Assembly: GCF_026745355.1 (NCBI RefSeq)
Contig: NC_079209.1
Span: 19,838,987 to 19,902,986, forward strand
DNA: 64,000 bases
Direction: 5' to 3'
Origin: Beta vulgaris subsp. vulgaris
Lineage: Eukaryota > Streptophyta > Magnoliopsida > Caryophyllales > Amaranthaceae
Shown here piece after piece: positions 1 to 11,010 of the stretch. The notes under the pieces were generated by a model. The model was not told the origin of the DNA. It saw nothing but the letters and a program-made list of their open reading frames with translations, and made no database searches. Each line of letters begins with the position of its first letter. The stretch's first letter is position 1. Position numbers and translations under genes: made by a program.

Positions 1-811
1 TTATGTGGACTTGCTCCACACTAATATTCGTGTAGATCTAAGGCCTTGTGTAACCCTTCAAATCATGACACCTTTTTTCAGTATAGTAACCATTTCTTAC
101 CTATAGTTATACATCTTTGTACATGCTATATTTTAACCAAGTCACCTTTTCTACTAATTTACCCTTTTAAATTTATCTTTCTAAAATAGTAACATTTTTT
201 TCTCATATAGTCGTTTTGTACAAGTTGTATTACTCCTGTTTTATATCTACTATTTTCTAACTTAATGGCCCCCTCTTTTTTTCTCCATATAATCGCTTTT
301 AAAAAATTATAGGTACTCTTTTTTTACATTTACTGTTTTATAACATAGTGAGCACTTTTTCCATATAGTAATCAACTCTAGTCATAGAATATTAATAGGC
401 ATTCCTAACCAAGGAACGATGCCATGTGGCGCCTTCGCTTAGAGTATTTTATGCTATGTAATCCACATACACTAAAAAAATTAAAAATGCATTATGTAAG
501 ATTTGATCCAAAGATCACAAGCATATATACTAATGTCTTAACCACTAAATCAAGTGCTACTTCATGTTATTATTTTCAAATAAAATATTAATAATTGAAA
601 GATAATTCATGTGATATAGCTCGAGCCTAAAAACTAGTTATAATTACATATGCGCTATGCCAGCATAATTCCACACCAAATGTAGTGGAGCAGATCCATT
701 TATGTTTTGTTTTGCACTAATACATTACGGTGATGACACTAGAAAATACAACATTCTGAAAACGATATGTTCTACGTTGAAATTACTTAATTTCCCTGGA
801 TGAAAATATGA
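1..811. other. AT-rich stretch without a recognised gene
   Basis: This part is AT-rich and all reading frames are short and broken. I see no domain, tRNA or clear terminal repeat. It is probably decayed intergenic or transposon-derived sequence to the left of the first Harbinger element. Confidence 0.5.
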
Positions 812-1125
812 GATAGTGTTTGTTCATGAGCAATGGGTTGGTTGGTCTTGGTTGGTGTTTGAGTTTTTTTTCTTTCTCTCTCCTTTTTACACCTCACATC
901 CCATTAAAACTCCCACCAACTCATCTTTTTTTCACACAATGGTTTGGTTAGTCTTACTTGGTTTTTCTATTTCTCTCTCATACTTTTACCAAACCCCACC
1001 ATATATTGATCTCTCTATTATTCAATGTTTATTTTTATATGAAATAGATGATTTAAATTAATAAAAGCTAATTAGAGTACATTAAATTAGATCATGTTAA
1101 ATTAATTACGATTAATTAAATTACG

Positions 1126-2144
1126 TTACAAGCTAATTAGAGCGGGTTTGCGAATGATTGCAAATCTAGCTTGCAATATCCCGAATGCACGCTTTACATC
1201 TTTTCTAACAGCTTCTTGATGTTGTGTGAATAATCTATGTTTGGGGGTTTGGGGGAGCTTTATTGCGGGGTTGAATGTTGACCATATCGGGTTGATGCCA
1301 TCAGTAACAAAGTAACCCATGTTATAAGTTGTCCCGTTCACTGAGAAGCTGACCTTTAGAGCTCTTCCTTGTAGGACATCATCAAAGACGGGAGACCTCT
1401 GCAATACATTTATATCATTGCATGAACCCGGGATGCCGAAAAAAGCATGCCATATCCATAAGTCGGTTGAAACAAACGCTTCTCACATTTTTGTTGTTGT
1501 TTTGCTTCTTCATTGATACATTCCTTTCCAGCCCCGAGGAAAATTCTTCCAGTTCCAATGCATCCAATCGAGGCTTCCCATCATGCTTGGGAAGCCACGG
1601 CACTCGCCTTCATGTAGGAGACGCTCAATGTCATTTGCATTTGCCTTCCTCAAGTATTCAGGTCCAAATCTAGCAACAACCCCTTCGACAAAATGAAGAA
1701 GGCATTCTCTAGCGGCACTTGAAGCAATTTTCAGATATTCGTCAGCAGCATCAGACGATGAACCATATGCCAACATCGTGATAGCTGTTGTGCATTTTTA
1801 TAGTGCAGATGCACCCATCCTTCAGTAGCATCTGGTTTTTGCGTTAAGAACTCATCATCTTCAGTTGTTACACCTTCGACAATACGAAGGAAAACATGCT
1901 TATGCATACGAAACCTTCAACGAAAAATATTCTCGGGGTACAAAGGTTCGTTAATGAAATAGTCATGAAGCAACCTTTCATGACCTTCCTCACGTTCCCT
2001 ATGCACATATTTTCTAGTGCGGGGTACAATTTCTTCCTCGTTTTGTTGCTCAGCATCAATAGACAGACTCCATTCCATGTAATCTTGAACCATCTAATTA
2101 AACAATTCAGAACCGAAACTAGAAGAACTTGAATTATAGTTCAT
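1126..2144 (-). pseudogene. Broken Harbinger (HARBI1-like) transposase, element A
   Basis: This is a relic of the DDE nuclease that cuts and pastes PIF/Harbinger elements. Read leftwards from an ATG at 2144, the pieces match the family in order: an N-terminal stretch with REREEGHERLLHDYF, the motif FR-stop-RFRM near 1917, GPEYLRKANANDIERL and GSLDWMHW near 1570-1640 (first catalytic Asp), DLWIWHAFFG near 1450, and GYFVTDGIN near 1300 (second Asp). The third acidic position lies in RKDVKRAFG near 1195, where family members have Glu before Arg; here it is Lys, so the active site is lost. At least two stops (TAG in the N-terminus, TGA at 1917-1919) and a damaged joint around 1410-1510 also break it. 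It is a pseudogene without doubt. Confidence 0.85.
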
Positions 2145-2481
2145 TTTGGAGATATGTTGATTGAAGTGGTGTCTTCTAGAAAATAAGAGATTGAGAAGAA
2201 AAGTGGATGGAGTTGTGATTTATGGTTGAAGTTATGTTCTATTATATAGGAAAACTCCATCTTATGTACATAACAATAATTCACTCACATACTAGACATA
2301 TTAATGCATGTGTAGGAGAAGGCAATTCAATGCAATTTAGGAGTAGACAATTCACTACAATATAGGAGTAGACAATTCAATGCAGCACTATGTGTCATAC
2401 TATTCAATCTCAGGTGAGTAGACAATTCAATACAATACTATCTGTGATATTATTCAATATCAGGTGATTAGACAATTCAAT

Positions 2482-2530
2482 ACAATAATAATAATAACAA
2501 TAATAATAATGATAATAATAAATAGAATAA
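2482..2530. repeat. AAT/ATA-rich simple repeat
   Basis: Imperfect repeats of AAT and AAC trinucleotides lie between the two genes of Harbinger element A. They follow a run of irregular units (about 2290-2480) built on the motif AGTAGACAATTCA. Confidence 0.7.
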
Positions 2531-2749
2531 GAATAATAATAAGTAGAATAATAATGAAAACGATGATGATATGATAACAATAATTATACCGATAGTGATA
2601 ATGATACATTCATAATCAAAAGTTACGACACACACTCATTCATAATTAAAGTACGATACAACTAAATTGCAAACTAAAACCAATTAAAAACATGAACACT
2701 AACTAAAAATATTTATCCTTAAATTGTAGTTTATGTTTTTCATACATTT

Positions 2750-3772
2750 TCAATCTCTCTCATCCGGATCAAGGGAAGACTTAGCCATTAATATATTCCA
2801 AATTTTGAAATTTCTATCTTCCTCTTTTGTTGATTCTCTCAAGGCATCACGCTTCTTTTGATACTCAAGCAAGTCTTGTCCCAAACTAAACCTCCTCGTA
2901 AATTATGAAGAGGATGGAGATGGAGATGTAGAACTGGATATTGGGGCTTTTCTCCTACTCTTAACTTTCTTGACGTCGTCAGGACGTTTTGAGCTCACAC
3001 ATTCATCTGGACCAGACCGTTTTGAGCTTTCGCCGCTCATTTGGGTGCCATGGGCCCATTTGTCGTAGTGTTTTAAAACATTTCATGCATGCTCCAATGT
3101 AAATCGTGGACCATGGACTTTTATCAACATCTCACGGGCTTCAGTCAAGACGTCTTCGTCATTGCAGCGGGACCCCTTCTTCCTTTTCTCCTCGGTATAT
3201 ATCCCGACCCATGCATTCACATCTCCGTTGATTTTTCCAACGACTAGTAGGAGCTTTGAATGTCCTTGGGCGTAAAGTTGGATTGAGTCATCGTGACTCT
3301 TCCACACTCTCAAATACTGAACCTCAAAAACTCACTATTTTGGTCGATTCCCTTCAACACATCTCCTCCGCACTCTAGATACGCCTAAATGAGTGCATGA
3401 TCTTCATCTGCATTCCATTGAAACTTTAGTGTTGTGGCTTTTTTTTGATGAAGGAGTGTTTTGAATTTCTTGTGCTTGGATTTCAACTACATCATCATTT
3501 TCGTGAGGTTGTTCATGTTGTTGTGAAATATATGTTGGGATATAGGAAAAAGATGGTTGAGCTTGTTGTTGGGATAGATGATTAGAACTTTGTGGAGATT
3601 GTTGCGTAGCTTGTTGAGAATTTTTGTAATTCGATTGGCTTAGAAAAAACATAAACATTCTTTGAAATTCCGGATTTTGTAGCACATTTGGATCGATTTC
3701 GAAATTATTTTGGGAATTTTGTTGGTGGTTTGGATTAGTTTGGGAGTAATTAGGATTATTTATCCATAACAT
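2750..3772 (-). pseudogene. Broken Harbinger ORF1 (Myb/SANT-like DNA-binding partner), element A
   Basis: Harbinger elements need a second protein with a Myb/SANT-like domain that helps the transposase reach the DNA. The N-terminus at 3404-3772 starts MLWINNPNYS and is Gln/Asn-rich, as usual for these proteins. The middle at 3083-3313 has KINGDVNAWVGIYTEEKR, ending in FTLEHA, the usual motif of the NAM-associated C-terminal domain. The segment RPDDVKKVKSRRKAP follows near 2960, and a C-terminal coiled-coil (QDLLEYQKKRDALRES) ends at a TGA at 2750. The pieces are out of frame with one another and contain stops. It lies upstream of the transposase on the same strand. Homologues are often annotated as glutathione S-transferase T3-like; that name is misleading. 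Confidence 0.75.
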
Positions 3773-4964
3773 TGGCTTAGTATAAGTAATATTAGGTAGG
3801 AGAAATTAATTAGAAAAAAATAGGTTGGGAAGAAGTTTGGTAAAAATATATCAAATTTGGACTCAATTTATAGATAAAAAAAATTTATAGATGTTAGTGT
3901 AATTTTTTCTTTAAAATAATAAGCTGATTTTTTTATTAACGTTACAAAAATTAGAACGTTATAAAAATAACCGTTGCACATTAATTGAAGAGTTTTGAAA
4001 AAAAATACAAGTGGCGCTATACCACTTGCTGGTCAGTGGGCCTCTGACACACATCAGGCCACTAATAGCAAGTTGTTGCAGTGTTCGGTGGAGTGCAGCG
4101 TTCCATTAAGTTGTTGTCCGTCTTCTTCGTCGAACGTTGCGTTTCACAATGGGATAAATTGATCTTTTCGCCAATTTCTTGCCACGTGTATGAGATTCAT
4201 TGGTCTCGTGCATTCTATCCTAGGTGCATATGGTTTGAAAATCAAGACCAACCAACCCAAGGGACCAACTGCCCCAATAGCAAAACTAAGTAAATCTAGT
4301 TTTACTATTTGTTAGACAAATCTAAACCATCCCATTGTACATGCTCTTAGTGTTTACTTTGCTTTTTATTACATGAGCAAGAAGGTCGTTTTCGGAGCTT
4401 GTGATCACCTAAATTGAACTAATACCATTAGCCTTTTGAAACGATCTTGCATATTTGCATAGTCCGGTCCATGACAATCTTACCTCTTGTGTCTTGTCTC
4501 ATACCCTAACTTTAATAATGATCAATTCATTCCAAAGGATTCGTTGACTTCACATTCGTTCACGGAATTCGTACTTTTTCACTGAATTATCTGCGTTTTA
4601 GTGGAAGTTTTAATCGACGCATGACAACAAATGTATGCTTTGATTTTTTTTTTTAAAAATGCCCAAAATAAAAGTTGTCTAACAATGTAACTATGTAAGA
4701 TCGATCTTTTCGCCAGATATTTGTAGGTTTATTTGCTTTTTTTTTTCTAGGGATAATTTGTTAGAATATACTTTTCATATATTATTCTTTGCAATAAATA
4801 AAATTTTACCGTTTTTTAACCAATTATCTCTGGAGTTTAAGAAAATTCACAAGGTACCCCCAACTTTTCAAAATTCACAAGGTACCCCTAAATTTCATAA
4901 TAATACACTCAAATGTCCTTAATGACTAACGACATTTAACTCCGTTAATCGTCGTTAGTCATTA

Positions 4965-6263
4965 CACTAGTGGAAAAAACCCCAACTGATGCGGTTTTCG
5001 TCTGCATCAGATGGGTTCGTAGCAGTTCCCATTAATTTACAGATCCGGTCATAAACTAGATCAGTAAATGATTTATTGATATGGTTTTCTTTAAGAACCG
5101 CATCAGCTTGTTAGAGTATATGTCATAAAAAAGTTGCAGACCTGCAGGGTGCAGGTCCGCACTACTTTTCTTCCTTCACTGATACAAATATATGTCAACG
5201 AAATTTGGATTGTATACTAAAAAGTATTAGATACAAATTGTATACAACTAGAAACAAAATACCTTCGCATTAATTTAACCAAAATATTCAGTGAAATACA
5301 TTCACAATAAAAGAATCCCTAAATTATATACGAACAAATCTAAAATACAGAAAATTAATAAAATAACTAATCACGAGTGAAAACAAACTAAAATACTAAA
5401 ATTTATTAAAACGAACAAATCGAACAGAAAATTAATAAAACGAGCAAAAAATTGAAAAAACCAAAAAAAATTACAACGAGATCTAAAATTACAACTAAAA
5501 TCAAAAAACAGAAAATTCATATTTGGGACCATGAGCGATCGATGAATATTGAGAGAGGAGACGAAATCGAATTTCTTCGTTTTGCTTCTTCGTTTTCGTT
5601 CTTCACTTCTTCATTCGTGAGAGATGAGTAGAGAGGAGAGAGAGAGAGGTGGATTGAGTTGGTGGCGTTTGTGAGAGGAGAGGAGATATGAGTTTAGGGT
5701 TTCAGCTGCGTGTGTGAGGGAGGAGTAGAAAGAGGAGAGAGAGGAAAGGAAGAGAGATGAAACACCGGGATTAGTTGAGGGTGAGAGGGATATCCATTCG
5801 ATGTCGGATTCGCCGATTTTTTAGATTACCTTGTCGCTTGGTTCGCGCGACGTCGTCATCGCCTTCTTTAGCGAATTAGGGTTCATGTGAAGGAAGGGGT
5901 AGGGTTTGGGAGCAGAGGATGATGGGGTGATTGAGGAGAAGACCTGAAGAGGAATGGGGTGGGGTTATGAGAGAAGGAAATTTGTTAGGTGGGATGGGGT
6001 TATAAGGGAAGGTAATGGGCCACGAGAACTGGGCCAGGTTTCGGTTTTTTTAGGGAAAAAATAATAAAATCTGATGCGGTCCTAGAAAACGCATCAGATA
6101 TTAAGAAAAGTACATCAGTTTTTTAATCTGATGCGGTCCATAAGAGGACCGCAACAGATTTTCCTCACAGCCTTCCTTCCCATTGTTTTAATTGATTTTC
6201 TGATGCGGTCTTGTAAAAATCGCATATGTTACTAAGTGACAGATAAGGTTCTTTCCACTAGTG
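4965..6263. mobile_element. Non-autonomous CACTA (En/Spm) element
   Basis: The left end reads CACTAGTGGAAAAAA and the right end CTTTCCACTAGTG, an inverted pair typical of CACTA elements. A 3-bp target duplication TTA lies on both sides (4962-4964 and 6264-6266). Just inside both ends, and again near 6070-6140, the motif CTGATGCGGT recurs in both orientations, as expected for subterminal transposase-binding repeats. No transposase is encoded. Length is about 1.3 kb. Confidence 0.88.
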
Positions 6264-6301
6264 TTACTAGGTAATTTAGGAGATTTCAATCCTAATTAAC
6301 C

Positions 6302-6745
6302 ACTAACCCTAACCCTAACCTCTTACCAAAACCGTAAATCCTAAACCTAACCCTAAGCACCCCTGCCCCACCCTCCCACCACCCCTGCACCCCCCGTCGA
6401 ATTCTGACTGCATAGCTGACGCGCGGCCACCATGCGCACACTGCTTCCGCTGCCACTGGAATGTCATGTCTAGTGTTAAGCGCACTCAAAACTTTGCTGC
6501 TACGGCTGCCACACAGCGTTTATCGCAGGTTATGTCTTCTCAAACCACCGACGACGATGACAATGAAGATGAGGGTGCGGGGAGGGGTGTAGAATTCGAC
6601 GGGGGTGGGGGATAGGGGGAATTCGGCGGGGGTGGGGAGAGGGGAGGAATTCAACTTGGGTGGGGATGGGGGAGGGGGGCCGCTGGGGTGGTGGATGGTT
6701 AGGGTTAGGTTTTGGGTTAGGATTAGGTTTTGGGTTAGGTGTTAG
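6302..6745. repeat. Degenerate telomere-like CCCTAA arrays in inverted orientation
   Basis: Near 6302-6360 are several CTAACCC units; near 6697-6745 the complementary GGGTTAG/GGTTAG units appear. The two clusters face each other within the long-TIR element and flank G/C-rich tracts. The unit is hexameric and irregular, not the usual plant heptamer TTTAGGG. Confidence 0.5.
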
Positions 6746-6966
6746 TATTAAAGCTTAAAAAAGAAAATTAGGGTTAATCACTAATGACGGTTAACTTCGT
6801 TAGTCATGAAGGGCATTTGGGGGTATTACTATGAAACTAGTTAACTTAGGGTTAATCACTAACGACGATTAACTTATGGGTACCTCGTGAATTTTGAAAA
6901 GTTGGGGGTACCTCGTGAATTTTCTGAAAACTGGGAGATACTTGGTTAAAAAAAATCGAATATTCT

Positions 6967-7660
6967 ATACTAACAACTTTACCTTATAATTTCTTTTGGA
7001 AAAAATTACCTGTTGCAGAATTATATTTTAGCAAAAGATGGATTACTTGTTGGTTAGAAAATTACTTAATACCCATTAACAATAGGTGGGTAGCTATTCA
7101 AAATAGAAAAATCTGATATAATACTCACTTTTATATGTGAAAAAGTTGAGTGTAGTCTTGATGGTTAAGGTTTTTAGCATCAAGATGAGCAGTTAGGTAG
7201 ATTAGGAGATGATATTAGATATTCCTTTTCTAGTTCCAATCATCTTCAACACATTATAATCTATCAAGCAATTTATCAAGAAGAATTGGCTCAATATGTA
7301 AATGAAAAATACAAAAATCAAGCATTCTGAACATTTTTCGTTTAGAATAACTTTTGGTAGTATATTTATGTTGCTTCTTTTCTAAATACATGTGCTATTT
7401 AAAATTTTGCACTATTCAAATATTAACTTAAACAAATGAACATTAGTAGCAACTCTTTTATTTTTTAATTTTTTACATCGAAAAATTTTGCATTAATTAA
7501 AAAAAAAATTACAAAACCAAGGGGATAGCCATACACTTAAAAGCACCTCGCCATTCTATGACCAAGTATTTTACAAAAGTTGCCAAAATAGCTTGAAGCT
7601 CTTTGAGGGTGTACGTCCCTGTGCCATTGTTAACAGAGTGTATTCTTACTGAAGTGTCCT
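6967..7660. other. AT-rich stretch without a recognised gene
   Basis: Only short broken frames are present. I see no conserved domain, RNA gene or paired terminal repeat here. Confidence 0.5.
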
Positions 7661-7666
7661 AAACTC

Positions 7667-7890
7667 AGGGGCGGATCCAGCATGGGTTCAGTGGGTTCAA
7701 GTGAACCCACGTGGATCTGTGGGAAAAACAGAATTATACTGGAAATAGAAAAATGGTTATATGATTAGGCGCTGAATAATATAAACTATATGTAGTATGG
7801 TTTAGTGGTGATGATGTCCGCGTGAAACCGTGAAGAATATGGCTTGGGTATGCTTGATTGATCGCGGGATCAAATCCCAGCAAGAGCATG
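7667..7890 (+). repeat. Possible tRNA-derived SINE-like repeat
   Basis: The segment contains TGGTTTAGTGGTGATG near 7798, which resembles an RNA polymerase III A box, and GATCAAATC near 7869, which fits the B-box pattern GWTCRANNC. The spacing of about 70 bp is too wide for a normal tRNA gene and no cloverleaf can be drawn. The start CAGGGGCGGATCCAG resembles ends of dispersed plant repeats. A partner end and target duplication were not found. Confidence 0.3.
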
Positions 7891-8390
7891 TTCTTTTTCC
7901 CCTTTCTTTTTCTCTCTTTGTTTTTTTTATTACTTTCTTGGTTCTATTTTCTCAATATCTTCTAATCCTCTAGCTTTCCCAGCGAGACTACTAACTTGAA
8001 AGCAATTATGACCCGACAGCGGTGGTAATCGACACTGGTCGAAAAGCTCCCCAAGGTTAACACAACAATCTAAAATGTCACCACTAACATAGTAGGTTAT
8101 GGTGTGTCTAAACAGATGCGTGAGGTACTGATTTTATAGGAGGAAATCATACCAAAAATGAAAGTGAGTAACATAAGAGAGGATATCAAGGGATTGCCAT
8201 AAATATTGTACGTTCAAAACGTTGTAGTCCGCAAAACCGTTACACACACACTCAGGTCCGGGTCCAAAAAGATAAACTCTGGCTCTATTCCCAGAACCCA
8301 GATCCCAGGCCCTAGCCCTGGCCCAGTCCGGGAGTGCGGCACGCGCGTGTGAGTGGAAGCAAGTCCAAATCCAAGCATGATAACTAACCA

Positions 8391-8524
8391 TAAAAGAATC
8401 TCAAGTAACCAACTCAATAAGTATAAGAAGGAAGGGAATATATAAACAATGGAGTATTCCCTCCCACAAGCGATGTAGGACTTTTGGCAAACCATTGGAG
8501 GCTTTTCAAGCCTTGATTACAACA
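8391..8524 (-). repeat. Probable 3' LTR of the Copia remnant
   Basis: On the minus strand the segment begins TGTTGTAATC directly after a purine-rich tract and ends ATTCTTTTA. That end matches the sequence just before the primer-binding site near 12225. It contains a TATA-like run near 8440. At about 134 bp it is short for a Copia LTR, and the partner copy is poorly conserved, so this is tentative. Confidence 0.4.
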
Positions 8525-8839
8525 ATCTCCCATAAAGGCTCTAGAAAGTAAAATTATTCCTGGGTAAGGAAAGAAAAGTACTTAAGCATCAATATCTTTC
8601 GATTTTAATTGATACATAGTGAAATGAGGCAAAAACGTAATTCTTGAACTCACTAGAGTTTGTTGAGACCCCCACAACACATACATATACCTTAAGATCG
8701 TGCAGTCTTCGTGATACATTACAAGCGCTTTATAGCCGTGCACACACCTTTGCTCTCATAAGTGCTTTAGAAAGAAAGCCCTGTCTAGTTGAAATTGATC
8801 TCGTCACCACCAAGGGTAAACACATAACCACGAGTTGAA

Positions 8840-8916
8840 CTGATCTCATCATTACCTAAAACCCAATTTGCATCACAAAATCCTTCAAGTACAGCTGGAA
8901 ATTTAGAAACAGCAAA
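8840..8916 (-). pseudogene. Copia RNase H fragment, distal part
   Basis: The minus strand encodes FPAVLEGFCDANWVLGN and SSTRGYVFTLGG, the conserved end of Copia RNase H (family pattern CDANW...SGYVFTLGG). The frame breaks downstream at about 8840. The rest of the domain is at 10186-10440, separated by the CACTA at 8917-10185. It belongs to the decayed Copia and is not functional. Confidence 0.8.
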
Positions 8917-10185
8917 CACTAGTGGAAAAAACCTTATCTGTCACTTAGTAACAGATTTTGTTTTTACAAATCCGCATTCAAAAATCAATAAAAAAAAATG
9001 GGAGGGAAAGCTGGGCGGAAAATCTGATCCGGTCCTTTAGTGAACCGGATCAAATTAGAAAATGTTGCAGTTTTTAAAAATATGATCAGGTTCACAAGAC
9101 CGGATCAAATTTTCGGTATTTGTTCTATAACAATAACAGGCCTCTTTTTATAGACCCAAAGCATAGATGAAGGCCCAACGCGTCTGTTTTTACACTCCCT
9201 ATACCTGATATCTCTCATCGCTCAAAGCTATTAAACCCTAATCTCCCTCCCATCTCTCTCTCCTCTCCACTCCTCCCTTACACCACGCTGTAGATCCCTA
9301 AGCCCAAATTCTCACTCATCTCTCTAGGCTCCCTCCTTTTTCCTCTCCCCTCTCACCTCTCACCTTTCACCTCTCATAAGTGCCACCACCTCATTCTCAC
9401 CTCTCTCTCTCCTCTCTACTCCTCCCTCACAAAACGAAGAACGAAAATGAAGATCGAAAATGAAGATTGAAAATAAAGAACGAAATGAAGAGCGAAAAGA
9501 AGAACGAAGAATCGAAGATATGTACACAAGAAACTGGTTTGTTTGACTTTTTATGGGATTTGGTTTTTTGATCTGGTTATAGTTGTTGGTTTCTTTTTTC
9601 GTTAATTTTTTTACCAGAGTTTTTTTGTTTTATTTTGGATTAAGTTTTTAGATCTAATTTTGGGTGTAGGTTTTTTTTTTGTTTTTTTTTTTTGCCTTCC
9701 ATTTTCGTTTGATTTTTTGTTCGAATTCTTAATTTTCGTTTCGTTTATTTGGGCTTCCATTTTCATTTCCTTTTTTTTTGGCTTCCATTTTCGTTTGATT
9801 TTTTGCTCTAATTAGGGTTTATGATTGTAAAATGATGGTAGTAATAATTCTTAAGTTCTACGATTTTAGCTTATGTAATTATTTTTTATTCATGATAAAT
9901 ATATTCGGTTTTTTTCACTTCTTTGTGGTGATTGCAATTCCTTATATTTATTGATTTTTCTTTGCTGGGTTAAGTTGTTGTCTATAATTTCGACAATCTT
10001 CTGCGGTTTTTAGGTACAACCGAATAAGTTAATGTGTGTGATTAACTGATAAAATTGGATTACTAAATAATTTACTGATCCGGTAATAAATATTTTGGAT
10101 CTACTGCGAGCCCACCCGATGCAGACCAAAACTGAATCAGTAAGCCCGATTGTAACCACATCAAATGGACTTTTTTCCACTATTG
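8917..10185. mobile_element. Non-autonomous CACTA element inside Copia RNase H
   Basis: The ends are CACTAGTGGAAAAAA (8917) and TTTTTTCCACTATTG (to 10185), one mismatch in the TIR. Flanking triplets are AAA and GAA, a near match for the 3-bp CACTA duplication. The copies of CTGATCCGGTC and related motifs near both ends resemble those of the element at 4965-6263, so the two are related. The interior is a CT-rich block, an A/G-rich block and a T-rich tract with no coding capacity. Confidence 0.82.
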
Positions 10186-10440
10186 GAACAATAATCTACA
10201 TTTTCGTTTAGGTATCTGAGGAGATGATAAAGAGCATTCCAACGTTCATTACTAAGGTTATGAGTATATCGACACAGTCTATTCACTGCATAAGTTATGT
10301 CAGGTCGAGTACAGTTCATGAGGTACATCAAACTACCTATGACTTTCGCATATTCACTTTGAGATACACTTTCACCTAAGTCGTTCTTGGTCAAATGAAT
10401 ACTAGGGTCATAGGCGTACTCATTAGAATAACATTAAAGG
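10186..10440 (-). pseudogene. Copia reverse transcriptase/RNase H fragment, proximal part
   Basis: The minus strand reads YDPSIHLTKNDLGES, then SQSEYAKVIGSLMYLMNCTRPD and AVNRLCRYTHN...WNALYHLLRYL, the well-known Copia segment between the reverse transcriptase and RNase H. The frame runs into the CACTA terminus after VDYCS. Upstream there is only a degraded QSHYVEKVLKKF tract; the catalytic YVDD part is gone. Confidence 0.85.
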
Positions 10441-10586
10441 AGTGGAACTTTTTAAGCACCTTTTCCACATAATGGGACTGACTAAGGGAAATGTGACCGG
10501 AGATTTCTCAAGTCTTACTCCTAAAATTACATCAACGTCGTAGGAGAAGCAGCCACTATGGTTGTAGCAGACCAGGTGGCAACCTT

Positions 10587-11008
10587 TTAAGCCAACCCCA
10601 CTTCCTCCAATGTGAGCATGGATCGTGCCTGGTAAAAGGGAGGGAGGGGCAAGCTTTGATGAATTAACGTCTCGACATTCTTGTAAGCCACCGAGAGACC
10701 GGAAACAAGCTGCAAAACAAGCCGACTATCAGACACCGACGCTCCGACATTCTTCAACTGGTCAGAGAGGCTTTTGAGTCTTTGACAATACGTTGAAACA
10801 TTAGAGAAATCATCCATATAAGTGGTGGAGAATTCTCGTTCGAGCGTGACAGCTCGAGAATTCTAATTATCTTGAAAGATATCTCGAAGGCGATCCCATG
10901 CCACAATGGCAGTAGAATCCAATTCAATAATAGTGGTTAACATGTCATTCGAAATTGCCGAATATATCCATTGAAGAACGGTTGCATCAAGAGTCGAACA
11001 AATTTGTT
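10587..11008 (-). pseudogene. Copia gag fragment, C-terminal part (UBN2-like)
   Basis: The minus strand shows STLDATVLQWIYSAIS, IVAWDRLRDIFQDN, then [18 protein letters not shown] and [11 protein letters not shown]...[14 protein letters not shown], the core of Copia gag. Between RDIFQDN and FSNVS a stop breaks the frame near 10863. The N-terminal part lies on the far side of the inserted element at 11011-11944. Gag packages element RNA; this copy is dead. Confidence 0.85.
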
Positions 11009-11010
11009 TG

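Larger units (their letters stand above)
812..4345 (-). mobile_element. Degenerate PIF/Harbinger DNA transposon (element A)
   Basis: The segment holds a decayed Harbinger transposase (1126-2144) and a decayed Harbinger ORF1 of the Myb/SANT-like type (2750-3772), both on the minus strand, which is the two-gene layout of plant PIF/Harbinger elements. An exact 16-bp inverted pair lies at 834-849 (TGGGTTGGTTGGTCTT) and 4244-4259, probably subterminal repeats. The right end may extend to about 4345, where CATGCTC is followed by TTA. I could not find a clean TTA/TAA duplication on the left, so the borders are approximate. Between the two genes (2290-2480) lies an irregular repeat around AGTAGACAATTCA, then an AAT-rich simple repeat. 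The element is certainly inactive. Confidence 0.7.
4811..6962. mobile_element. Long-TIR element (Mutator-like or foldback), interrupted by a CACTA
   Basis: About 150 bp at 4811-4964 return as a diverged inverted copy at about 6770-6962. Shared landmarks are AAAATTCAC, AGGTACCCCCAACTTTTC and a tract resembling GTTAATCGTCGTTAG. Such long TIRs without coding sequence suggest a non-autonomous Mutator-like or foldback element. A CACTA element (4965-6263) sits in its left arm. The remaining interior holds telomere-like arrays and G/C-rich tracts. I found no convincing target duplication, so superfamily and exact ends are open. Confidence 0.55.

Noticed and set aside
816..1061. Open frame of 81 codons
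   Set aside because: It lies in the left subterminal repeats of Harbinger element A; low complexity and no domain.
6292..6489. Minus-strand frame of 65 codons
   Set aside because: Produced by telomere-like and C-rich sequence in a transposable element; no homology recognised.
7795..7890. tRNA gene
   Set aside because: A- and B-box-like motifs are about 70 bp apart and no cloverleaf can be formed; kept only as a possible SINE.
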